Shown: positions 1 through 7,366 of the stretch, piece by piece
How the letters are laid out: the number at the start of each line of letters is the position of its first letter
Numbering within the stretch: position 1 is the first letter of the stretch
Source: Opitutaceae bacterium
GTDB lineage: Bacteria; Verrucomicrobiota; Verrucomicrobiia; Opitutales; Opitutaceae
Length of the DNA: 64,000 nucleotides
NCBI GenBank assembly: GCA_030693515.1
Contig: JAUYAK010000085.1
Coordinates: forward strand, 62,001 to 126,000
Direction: 5' to 3'
Translations under genes and position numbers: made by a program
The notes under the pieces: model-generated
What the model was told of the DNA's origin: nothing
The model's input: only the letters and a program-made list of their open reading frames with translations
The model's database searches: none

Positions 1-128
1 CCCCTGTGCTCGATTACTGGAAGGGTGTCGGTCGCACCGGTATGGACACCTATCCCGCCGGTTCCTGGGGTCCGCCTAGCAGCGACGCGCTGCTCGCCAA
101 GCATAACCACACCTGGCGCCAGCCCTGA
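1..128 (+). CDS. zwf: Glucose-6-phosphate 1-dehydrogenase, C-terminal end (partial)
   Basis: Only the last 41 codons are in the window; the gene starts upstream of base 1. The visible tail contains YPAGSWGP followed by a short acidic-to-basic ending, which resembles the usual C-terminus of Zwf. Zwf oxidises glucose-6-phosphate to 6-phosphogluconolactone, the first step of the oxidative pentose phosphate pathway. The next gene is opcA, whose product activates Zwf in cyanobacteria and actinobacteria, and this supports the call. The stop codon lies at 126-128 and opcA starts three bases later, so the two genes are almost certainly co-transcribed. Confidence 0.85.
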   Translation, partial: PVLDYWKGVGRTGMDTYPAGSWGPPSSDALLAKHNHTWRQP

Positions 129-131
129 GCC

Positions 132-1124
132 ATGCCCGCCATATTCGACGCCTTGCCCGGCTTGGAGGTGCCCGTCGGCGCGATCACCAAAAGCCTCGCC
201 CAGATGTGGACCGACACGGCGGCGGACGGCCGGCCCGCCATCACGGTCGATGATGCCAAGGCCACCCAGGTCAATTTCGTCCTGCACCTCGGCCTCCAGA
301 CGACGCCCGAGGACGCCGCCCGGCAATTCGAGATCGTCGTGAAGTTTTCCCGGCGGACACCCAGCCGCGTCGTCGTGCTGTGCCCGCTGCGCTCCGATGT
401 GCCCGCGCCGCAGATGCGCGCGAAGATATTCGCCGAATGCTTCCTCGGGAAATCGAAAGCCGACAAGCGCTGTGTCGAATTCGTGATGCTGAGCTACTCG
501 CGCAGCGCCCGGCCCTTTTTGGAAAACGAAGTCTCGATCTGTCTCTCGACGGATTTGCCGCTCTACTACTGGGCGCACGGTTTTTCCACCAGCGGCAAGC
601 TGGCGGACTACCGCTACCTGCTCGGCCGCGCCAAGCGCGTCTTGATCGACAGTGCCATCGCACCCTCGGATGCGCTCACTTACCCGTGGCCCAATCCTTC
701 GGCGCTCCGCGATCTGGCCTACTGCCGGCTGCTGCCGGTGCGGCAGAGCATCGGGCAGTTTCTCGCCGCCTATGCGCCGGAAAAAATCGCCGATGGCCTC
801 GCCACTGCGGTGGTGTCGCACGCGCCGGCCCTCGCCGCCGAGGGCCGCGTGCTGCTCGCGTGGCTGCGACGCCGGCTCGTGGCCTGCGGCGCGGCGGTGG
901 ACGCCGTGCGCCTCGAGACCAAGGCGCTGGCGCCAGGCGCCGCGGGCAGCCTGGCGGTGCAATTCGGCTACACGACCACGGCGCGGCAATTTCACTGGAG
1001 CGGCGATCTCGCGACCGGCCACGCGGCGTTCGACGCCGATCTCGGCTCCGGGCGCACCCGGCTCAAGGCCGCCATCAGCCTGCTCCCGCCGGAGAATGCG
1101 TTGAGCGAGGCGATGTTTTTCTGA
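132..1124 (+). CDS. opcA: Glucose-6-phosphate dehydrogenase assembly protein OpcA
   Basis: This 330-residue cytoplasmic protein resembles OpcA, the partner needed for full activity or assembly of glucose-6-phosphate dehydrogenase in cyanobacteria. The N-terminal part (VPVGAI near residue 15) and the central segment with RVVVLCPL fit the family. Its length is slightly below the 350-400 residues of cyanobacterial members. It starts three bases after the zwf stop, so translation is probably coupled. OpcA has no catalytic motif to check, so the call rests on overall resemblance and on the zwf neighbour. OpcA is unusual outside cyanobacteria and actinobacteria. Confidence 0.8.
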   Translation: MPAIFDALPGLEVPVGAITKSLAQMWTDTAADGRPAITVDDAKATQVNFVLHLGLQTTPEDAARQFEIVVKFSRRTPSRVVVLCPLRSDVPAPQMRAKIFAECFLGKSKADKRCVEFVMLSYSRSARPFLENEVSICLSTDLPLYYWAHGFSTSGKLADYRYLLGRAKRVLIDSAIAPSDALTYPWPNPSALRDLAYCRLLPVRQSIGQFLAAYAPEKIADGLATAVVSHAPALAAEGRVLLAWLRRRLVACGAAVDAVRLETKALAPGAAGSLAVQFGYTTTARQFHWSGDLATGHAAFDADLGSGRTRLKAAISLLPPENALSEAMFF

Positions 1125-1159
1125 GCGACACGGGACTGCGGGGCGCGTAGCACAGCGGC

Positions 1160-1420
1160 ATGAAGACGAAGCCCCGCGTCCTCGGCCTCGGTGGAATATT
1201 TTTCAAGGCGACGGATGCGCCGAAGCTCCGCGCCTGGTATGCGAAGCACCTCGGCCTGCCCATCGATCCCGCATGGGGTGGCTGCGCCTTTGAATGGCGC
1301 GACCTCAAGGACCCGCGCCGCAAGCGGGCGACGATCGGGAGCGCAGTTGAGGCGAAGACACCGTATTTTCGTCCGAGCACAAAGCCCTTCATGGTGAATT
1401 ACCAGGTCGGGTATTTGTGA
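1160..1420 (+). pseudogene. Truncated VOC/glyoxalase-fold protein (N-terminal part only)
   Basis: The 86-residue reading frame matches the first part of a VOC-family (glyoxalase/bleomycin-resistance fold) protein: GGIFFKATD, then AWYAKHLGLP, a WRDLKDP segment and a PYFRPSTKPFMVNYQV segment. In relatives the last segment leads into a second half of about 40 residues that completes the metal-binding barrel. Here the frame stops right after it, and the following gene begins 22 bases later, so there is no room for the missing part. It is most likely a decaying gene. A functional half-size protein is possible but unlikely. Confidence 0.65.
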
Positions 1421-1442
1421 CAGCGGGTCCCTGTCATCTTCC

Positions 1443-2816
1443 ATGAAATCACGGTTCATCCTCTCGTCTCTCGCACTGGTTTGGGCCGGCTTGCTGCAGG
1501 CTGCCGACCCCGTCGCGGTCGGCGTGGCCCGCATCGATATCACGCCCGAACTCCCGATCCAGCTCGCCGGCTACCAGTCCCGCACGACCGAGGCGACACG
1601 CGTGGGCGCGCCGCTGTCGGCCCGCGCGCTGGCCATCGGCTCAGACGCCGAGGGGCCCGTGGTGCTGATCACAGCGGATGTGATCGCCGTGAGCGAACAA
1701 CTGAGCGAGGCGGTGGCGGCGGCCATTCACGCGCGGCATGGCATCCCGCGGGAGCGAGTCGCCGTGTGCGCAACGCATCAGCATACCGGCCCCGCGATCG
1801 CGGGAACGCTCCCTTTCATGTTTTCCCGCGACTTGCCGCCCGATGCCACCGCGCGGATCGATCGGTATGCGGAGCTTTTGCAGCGCCGCCTGATTGAGGT
1901 CGCGCTTGCGGCCCTGGCCGATCGCAAGCCCGCCCGTCTCGCTTGGGCGCAGGGTCGGGCAGAGTTTGCCGTGAACCGCCGCCAGATCACCGACGGCCGG
2001 CACACGGGCTACAAAGCGACGCCGGGCGGGCCTGTCGATCACGCGCTGCCGGTGCTGCGCGCCGTCGACGAGCGGGGCGGCGTCCGCGCCGTGCTCGTGA
2101 ACTATGCCTGCCACTGCACGACGCTGAAAGGCGGCGACAATTTTGTGCATCCCGACTGGGCCGGCGAAACGGCGACGCGACTCGAATCGGTTCACGCGGG
2201 TGCCGTCGCGCTGGTGGCCATCGGCTGCGGTGCGGATTCCGATCCGCAGCCGCGCGGCTTGCCGGAAGTGGCGACGCATGGGGCCACGATTGCGACCGAG
2301 GTGGCGCGGCTGCTGGCTGGCGAGATGCGACCGGTGGGGCGCGTGACGAGCGCGCGCTTCCGCCGCATCGAGCTGCCGCTGGCGCGCACGGTGCCGCGGG
2401 AGGAACTGGAAGCGCGCCTCAAGGGGCGGCCGAACGTCGCTTACGCGGCGGCGCAGTTTCTAAAAACACTCGATGCGGGCCGGCCCTTGCCGACTGCCGT
2501 GGGCTATCCGGTGCAGGCGTGGGCGTTTGGCGATGAGTTCGCGATGGTGTTTCTCGGCGGTGAAGTCGTGGCCGAGTATGCGCTGCGCCTGAAGCGAGAG
2601 CTCGGCGTGGCGCGGCTCTGGGTCAACGCCTACGCGAACCACGTGCCGTGCTACATCCCGTCGCGGCAGGTGCTGCGCGAGGGCGGCTATGAGGCCGACG
2701 GCGCGATGGACTACTACGGCTTTCCCACGCGCCTGGCCGACGACACCGAGGATCGGATCGTGCGCACGGTGCATGAGCTGCTGCCGGCGGGGTTCGTGGC
2801 GCGGCCGGCGCGGTGA
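1443..2816 (+). CDS. Neutral/alkaline non-lysosomal ceramidase-like secreted protein
   Basis: This 457-residue protein begins with a clear signal peptide (residues 1-20, ending LLQAAD). It continues with VGVARIDITPE and LAGYQSR, which are typical of the ceramidase N-terminal domain. A CATHQHTGPA segment near residue 110 and an NYACHCTTL segment near residue 220 carry His residues placed as in the zinc site of neutral ceramidase. Neutral ceramidases hydrolyse the N-acyl bond of ceramide, but many verrucomicrobial and planctomycetal relatives have unknown substrates, so the substrate is not asserted. The dehydrogenase gene starts 13 bases downstream, a pairing that is common in PVC genomes. Confidence 0.8.
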   Translation: MKSRFILSSLALVWAGLLQAADPVAVGVARIDITPELPIQLAGYQSRTTEATRVGAPLSARALAIGSDAEGPVVLITADVIAVSEQLSEAVAAAIHARHGIPRERVAVCATHQHTGPAIAGTLPFMFSRDLPPDATARIDRYAELLQRRLIEVALAALADRKPARLAWAQGRAEFAVNRRQITDGRHTGYKATPGGPVDHALPVLRAVDERGGVRAVLVNYACHCTTLKGGDNFVHPDWAGETATRLESVHAGAVALVAIGCGADSDPQPRGLPEVATHGATIATEVARLLAGEMRPVGRVTSARFRRIELPLARTVPREELEARLKGRPNVAYAAAQFLKTLDAGRPLPTAVGYPVQAWAFGDEFAMVFLGGEVVAEYALRLKRELGVARLWVNAYANHVPCYIPSRQVLREGGYEADGAMDYYGFPTRLADDTEDRIVRTVHELLPAGFVARPAR

Positions 2817-2829
2817 CGAGGCGAACGCA

Positions 2830-5784
2830 ATGAAAGCCTTTGCTTCCTGCCGCCGCGTGCTGGCGCTCGGGCTTTGGCTCGCGCCGTTGCCGCTACTGTG
2901 GGCCTACAAGGAGGTCGCGCCCCCGGCCAACGTCGTATTGCCCAAGCCTCAGACTGCCGCCGAATCGCTCGCCGCGATCAAGGTGCCGGCGGGCTTCGAG
3001 GTGGAGTTGATCGCGGCCGAGCCGCAGGTGCTCGATCCGATCGACTTTGCGTGGGACGCGGCGGGGCGGCTCTGGGTCGTCGAGATGGCCGACTACCCGC
3101 GGGGCCTCGACGGCCGCGGCCAGCCGGGCGGGCGTATCCGGGTGCTTGAGTCCACTCGTCGGGACGGCCGCTTCGATCGCTCGACGTTGTTTGCCGATGG
3201 ACTGCGATCGCCGACGGCCGTCTTCCCCTGGCGTGACGGCGTAATCGTCGTGACGGTGCCGAACGTGCTGCTCCTTCGTGACACCGACGGCGACGGCCGC
3301 GCCGACCACACGACGGTGCTGTTTCGCGGGCTCGCCGAGGGCAACGAGCAGCACCTGAGCAACGGCCTCCAATGGTCGCTCGACGGCTGGCTGCATCTCG
3401 CCAACGGCGAGAGTGGCGGTAAGATCGTCTCCGAGCGGACGGGGCGCACGGTCGATGTCGGCCGCCGCGACTTTCGCATCTCGCCCGACGACGGCGGCAT
3501 TGAGCCGCTCGTTGGCAACTCGCAGTTCGGCCGCAGCCGCGACGACTGGGGAAACTGGTTTGGCGGCAACAACTCCAACCCCATCTGGCACTATGCGCTC
3601 GAGGAACGTTATCTCCGGCGCAACCCGCACCTCGTGCCGCCCAACGCCCAGGTGACTGTCGGCGGGAGCCCGGGGGCGGCGCGGGTGTATCCGGCGAGCG
3701 CGACCCTCGCGCGCTTCAACGATCCGCACGGCTTCAACCATTTCACCTCGGCGTGCAGCCCCGCGATCTACCGTGATGATTTTCTCGGTGCGGAGTTCGC
3801 GGGGAATGTTTTCGTCTGCGAGCCCGTGCATAATCTCGTGCACCGCGAGATGGTGCGACCCGTAGGGGCGAGCTTTGTGGGAGAGCGCGCGCCGGAGGAA
3901 AAAGCGTCGGAGTTTTTTGCGTCCTCCGATCCTTGGTCGCGCTTCACTGCGGCGCGGGCGGGGCCGGATGGGGCCCTTTACGTCGCCGACATGTATCGCC
4001 TCGTGATCGAGCATCCGCAATGGATTCCCGATGCGTGGCAAAAAGTGATCGGGGATCTCCGGTCCGGCGCGGACAAGGGGCGCATCTACCGCGTGCGACC
4101 GAAGGGAAAGCCGCTGCGCCCCGTGCCCGACCTCAAACGCGCCGACGTGACGGCACTCGTGGCCGCGCTCGAAAGCCCCAGTGGCGTCGTGCGCGATCTC
4201 GCGCAGCAGCAGATCGGGTGGCGGCAGTCGAGGGAAGCGGGGCCGCTGCTAGATAGTGCGTTTGATAACACACGGCGGCCGCAGACACGCGCGCAGGCCC
4301 TGTGGTGCTTGCAAAGCATCGGTGCGCTTGGGTCTCCACACTTGATGATCGCACTGGGCGATCCGCATCCCGGCGTGCGCCAGCAGGCGCTGCGATTGAG
4401 CGAGGCCTTTGTGGCCACCGAGACTGAGGAGGATCTGCTTCTGGGAATCGTCGAGATGGCGACGGACGCAGATGCGGGCGTGCGACAGCAGGCCGCCTAC
4501 ACCCTTGGCGAGTGGAAGTCACCCGCAGCCGGCGAGGCGCTGGCGCGGCTGCTGCGAAGAGAGACCGACCGCTTTGTGAAAGCCGCCGCGCTCAGCTCGG
4601 CGCTGCCGCATGCCGATGCGATCATGGCGGCGCTGCAACGCGACGGACCCGCCGGTGACGCGCTCCTGATCGAGGTCGCGACCGTGACGGAAAACGCGCA
4701 CGCGCTCACCCAGCTCCTGGCGGCGATTGGGGCGCGCACGGCCGCCGCGGATTTGCCGGGAGCGTTTTCATCCCTCGCCCAGCTGCTCGACTGGCTCCAG
4801 CGGAACAACAAGACGCTGGCCCAGCTCCAGCGTTCGGCCGACGAGCCGCTGCGGCAGGCGCTCGCCGCCACCGATGGGATCTTTTCCGCAGCGCGGCGCG
4901 TCGCAATCGACGTCCGGGCTGAGGCCGGCGAACGCGTGGCGGCCGTGCGCATCCTCGGGCGCAACCGCTCGCAGCAGGCCGAGGACCTTGAACTCGTGGC
5001 CGGGTTGCTCGCTCCGCAGACGCCGGTGGAAGTGCAGGTGGCTGCGGTGCACGCGCTCGGTCGCATGAACCGGCCGGTCGTGCCGGAGCGCGTGCTCGCG
5101 GGCTGGCGCAGCCATGGTCCGGCCGTGCGCACCGCCGTGATCGAGCTGGTGACCAGCCGCGTCGCGTGGTCGCACGTCCTGCTGGATCAGGTGGAGGCCC
5201 ATCCCGCCATGTTGCCGCAGATCGATTTGGCGCAGCGGCAGCGGCTCACGCACCACATCGACGCCAAGCTCGCCGACCGCGCGGTGCGGGTGTTTCAAAC
5301 CGGCACGGATCCCAATCGTCAGGCCGCGATTGATCGCATGCTGGCGGCGTTGGCGGGCAAGCAAGGCGATGTGGCCAAAGGGGCAGGGGTCTTTGCGCAG
5401 CATTGCCGCGCCTGCCACGCTTTCGGCTCGGCCGGTGGCGGCGCGCTGGGTCCGGACCTCGCCGTCGTAAAGGATCGCAGTGCGCCTTATCTCGTCACTC
5501 ACATCCTCGACCCCAACCGCGCGGTCGAGGATCGCTACATGATGCATGCGGCGACGCTGCTCGATGGGCGGACGCTGGCCGGAATGTTTGCGGGCGAATC
5601 GGGCCACAGCATCACGCTGCGCGGGCTTGATGGGGTGGAGCACACGATGCTGCGCAACGAACTCCGCCTCTTTGTCAGCTCCGGCCGCTCGCTCATGCCG
5701 GAGGGCCTGGAGGCCGCGATCGAACCGGCGGCGATGGCCGATTTGATTGCCTTTCTGGCCGGAGTGCCCGCCACGCCGCCGTAG
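2830..5784 (+). CDS. PVC-type membrane-bound dehydrogenase with HEAT repeats and haem c domain
   Basis: The ATG at 2830 gives a 984-residue product with a signal peptide (hydrophobic residues about 10-25). Longer in-frame starts would overlap the ceramidase-like gene and add a non-hydrophobic arginine-rich extension, so 2830 is preferred. Residues about 45-430 look like the propeller of Planctomycetes/Verrucomicrobia membrane-bound dehydrogenases (FEVELIAAEP, WVVEMADYP, NGLQWSLDGWLH). Residues about 450-840 are helical HEAT-like repeats. A CRACH haem motif near residue 860, followed by GALGPDL, marks the C-terminal cytochrome c domain. It is likely a periplasmic sugar or alcohol oxidoreductase; the substrate is unknown. 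Confidence 0.85.
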   Translation: MKAFASCRRVLALGLWLAPLPLLWAYKEVAPPANVVLPKPQTAAESLAAIKVPAGFEVELIAAEPQVLDPIDFAWDAAGRLWVVEMADYPRGLDGRGQPGGRIRVLESTRRDGRFDRSTLFADGLRSPTAVFPWRDGVIVVTVPNVLLLRDTDGDGRADHTTVLFRGLAEGNEQHLSNGLQWSLDGWLHLANGESGGKIVSERTGRTVDVGRRDFRISPDDGGIEPLVGNSQFGRSRDDWGNWFGGNNSNPIWHYALEERYLRRNPHLVPPNAQVTVGGSPGAARVYPASATLARFNDPHGFNHFTSACSPAIYRDDFLGAEFAGNVFVCEPVHNLVHREMVRPVGASFVGERAPEEKASEFFASSDPWSRFTAARAGPDGALYVADMYRLVIEHPQWIPDAWQKVIGDLRSGADKGRIYRVRPKGKPLRPVPDLKRADVTALVAALESPSGVVRDLAQQQIGWRQSREAGPLLDSAFDNTRRPQTRAQALWCLQSIGALGSPHLMIALGDPHPGVRQQALRLSEAFVATETEEDLLLGIVEMATDADAGVRQQAAYTLGEWKSPAAGEALARLLRRETDRFVKAAALSSALPHADAIMAALQRDGPAGDALLIEVATVTENAHALTQLLAAIGARTAAADLPGAFSSLAQLLDWLQRNNKTLAQLQRSADEPLRQALAATDGIFSAARRVAIDVRAEAGERVAAVRILGRNRSQQAEDLELVAGLLAPQTPVEVQVAAVHALGRMNRPVVPERVLAGWRSHGPAVRTAVIELVTSRVAWSHVLLDQVEAHPAMLPQIDLAQRQRLTHHIDAKLADRAVRVFQTGTDPNRQAAIDRMLAALAGKQGDVAKGAGVFAQHCRACHAFGSAGGGALGPDLAVVKDRSAPYLVTHILDPNRAVEDRYMMHAATLLDGRTLAGMFAGESGHSITLRGLDGVEHTMLRNELRLFVSSGRSLMPEGLEAAIEPAAMADLIAFLAGVPATPP

Positions 5785-6417
5785 CTAGGAGGCCGGAGCG
5801 CGATGGACGCGCGGCGTCCACGTCACGTAGCTCGGCTCTTCATGGAGAAAAGCGTCCGGGGCCTCGGTGACACTGTGCAGGTCGGTTTCCCGCGTGCGGG
5901 CTAGCAGATCGGAAACATCGTAGGGCGTGCGGGTGACGTTGGGTGGCAGCGCCGACCAATGGCGAAAGCCGTCGGCCATCACGAGCGGACCGGCGAGTTC
6001 GGTGGCAGGCCGCCGCCGCAGCGGGTGGCCGAGACGCTGCGTGTGCCAGCATTCACGGCGGGCGTCGGCGATGATCGTAGCGTCCGCGCGTCCCAGGGCG
6101 TGGGCGACGAGGGCGAGGCTTTGGTAGGAAAACATCGGGCGCGCCCGCAGCATGTGCCAGGTCCGCAACGCCATCGCGGCCGTGCGCGTGCCCAGCACGG
6201 AGCCGGGGCCCTCGCAGAAAAGAAACGCCGCGGCGTTCTGCGGATTGAACCCAAGCTGGGCGAATCCCTCGAAAATCGCGATGCCCGCCTCCGCCTCGGA
6301 AGCGTGCCAGCGGTCACCGCCCTCGGCGCCCAACACGCCGACTTGCACGCGCGCCGACGCGGCGTCGATCACCAGGAGTGGCGCGTGGGCGGCGAGGAGT
6401 TGGGCAAGGCTGGGCAT
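5785..6417 (-). CDS. tsaB: tRNA threonylcarbamoyladenosine biosynthesis protein TsaB
   Basis: This 210-residue protein belongs to the ASKHA/YeaZ type: LLVIDAASARVQVGVL at the start, an EGPGSVLGTRTAAM segment near residue 70 (compare GPGSFTGLR in TsaB) and SLALVAHA further on. TsaB is the scaffold subunit of the complex that places threonylcarbamoyl on A37 of ANN-decoding tRNAs. It converges tail to tail with the dehydrogenase, the two stop codons being adjacent (5782-5787). The N-terminus is about 12 residues longer than usual, so the start may be further in. tsaE, for another subunit of the same pathway, lies at 53.5 kb. Confidence 0.75.
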   Translation of the reverse strand: MPSLAQLLAAHAPLLVIDAASARVQVGVLGAEGGDRWHASEAEAGIAIFEGFAQLGFNPQNAAAFLFCEGPGSVLGTRTAAMALRTWHMLRARPMFSYQSLALVAHALGRADATIIADARRECWHTQRLGHPLRRRPATELAGPLVMADGFRHWSALPPNVTRTPYDVSDLLARTRETDLHSVTEAPDAFLHEEPSYVTWTPRVHRAPAS

Positions 6418-6654
6418 GGAGAGACGGTGAGACTCGGAGCTGCGCGATTAGCGTCGCGGGGCTGTTTCAGGCCAGATTTGCGCGCCATCCGCAAGGCTGC
6501 GCGCCGGTCGGGGCGGAAAATGAGATATCGCGGAGCGTGCCGCGTCCTCGGCACGGTCGAGGCTGACCACCGCGTCGCGACGGAGAGCACGCCGGCCAGA
6601 GCACCGTGGATTTGGCGGTGGTGGTCCGCGGTCGCAGCTTCGGGGCGGACATAG

Positions 6655-6920
6655 TGCCGCCAACGAATACGGCCCGTTCGGCGAGCGCGCTGCGCCGGCA
6701 GATCCACGACGCCTCCATCGGCGACCAACCATTTGGCTTCAGCACCAAGTTCACGGACCATGAGCCCGGCTTGGTCTTCTACGGCAAACGCTACTACGAC
6801 CCCAGCAACGGGCGGTTCGTGGGCAGGGACACGATTCAAGAGCGCGGCGGGCTCCACCTCTACGGCTTCTACGGCAACAACGGCGTCAACCGCTGGGGTT
6901 TTAGAGGCTTGGATCATTGA
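6655..6920 (+). pseudogene. Rhs core C-terminal fragment, copy 1 (frameshifted)
   Basis: This stretch encodes the typical end of an Rhs/YD-repeat core: FGFSTKFTD, GLVFYGKRYYDPSNG, RFVGRDTIQERGG and LYGFYGNNGVNRWG, ending in a stop after GLDH. The upstream part reads ANEYGPFGER in another frame, so a single-base shift near 6690 separates it from the rest. There is no start codon context, no YD repeats upstream and no toxin tail. It is a remnant. A second, further degraded copy follows at 7004-7231. Confidence 0.8.
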
Positions 6921-6952
6921 GGACGTTGCGCGAGGCCAACAGAAAGCACTCG

Positions 6953-7002
6953 GTCAAGAGTCAAGACCTGACGTGTTCCGGCTGTTCCTGTTCCGGCTGT
7001 TC
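6953..7002 (+). repeat. REP-like repeat, copy 1
   Basis: This 50-bp sequence starts GTCAAGAGTCAAGACCTGAC and continues into two GTTCCGGCTGT blocks separated by a few bases. It is nearly identical to the sequence at 9988-10040, which lies in the opposite orientation directly upstream of the tyrosine transposase gene, and to a shorter copy at 7265-7295. Confidence 0.75.
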
Positions 7003-7003
7003 C

Positions 7004-7231
7004 GCTCGGCGAGCGTGCTGCGCCGGCAGATCCACGAGGCCTCCATCGGCGACCAACCATTTGGCTTCAGCACCATTCACGGACCATGAGACCGGCTTGG
7101 TCTTCTACGGCAAACGCTACTACGACCCCAGCAACGGGCGGTTCGTGGGCAGGGACTCGATTCAGGAGCGCGGCGGGCTCAACCTCTACGGCTTCTGCGG
7201 CAACGACGGCGTCAACCGCTTGGATCATTGA
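7004..7231 (+). pseudogene. Rhs core C-terminal fragment, copy 2 (frameshifted)
   Basis: This is the second decayed copy of the Rhs core end. The part up to FGFST is in one frame and the part from FTDHETGLVFYGKR onward is in another, owing to a two-base loss near 7074. It ends NGVNRLDH with the tryptophan-glycine segment of copy 1 deleted. It has no start and no toxin tail, so it cannot be functional on its own. Such displaced Rhs ends often record earlier exchanges of Rhs tips. Confidence 0.8.
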
Positions 7232-7264
7232 GGACGTTGCGCGCGGCCAACAGAAAGCACTCGA

Positions 7265-7295
7265 TCAAGAGTCAAGACCTGACGTGTTCTGGCTG
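7265..7295 (+). repeat. REP-like repeat, copy 2 (short)
   Basis: TCAAGAGTCAAGACCTGACG followed by TGTTCTGGCTG repeats the core of the sequence at 6953-7002, with one substitution in the CCGG block and without the second block. The open Rhs reading frame begins at its right edge (7292), so this repeat marks the point where the 5' part of the Rhs gene is missing. Confidence 0.7.
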
Positions 7296-7366
7296 CCCCG
7301 CTCACCATCTTCGTCGCCCGCGCCGCCGCGGCCGGCAACCCGGAGATTTACCGGGCGGATTCGCGC

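Larger units (their letters stand above)
6677..7295 (+). repeat. Imperfect tandem duplication (unit about 310 bp) of Rhs end plus repeat sequence
   Basis: The segment from about 6677 to 7002 recurs from about 7004 to 7295. Both units start with the same arginine-rich Rhs codons, carry the GKRYYDPSNG block, end in a GGATCATTGA stop region and continue into AGGACGTTGCGCG and the conserved CAAGACCTGACGTGTT sequence. Unit 2 lacks two bases near 7074 and fifteen bases near 7220 relative to unit 1. The junctions coincide with the repeat sequence, which suggests duplication by recombination or slippage at that repeat. Confidence 0.8.
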
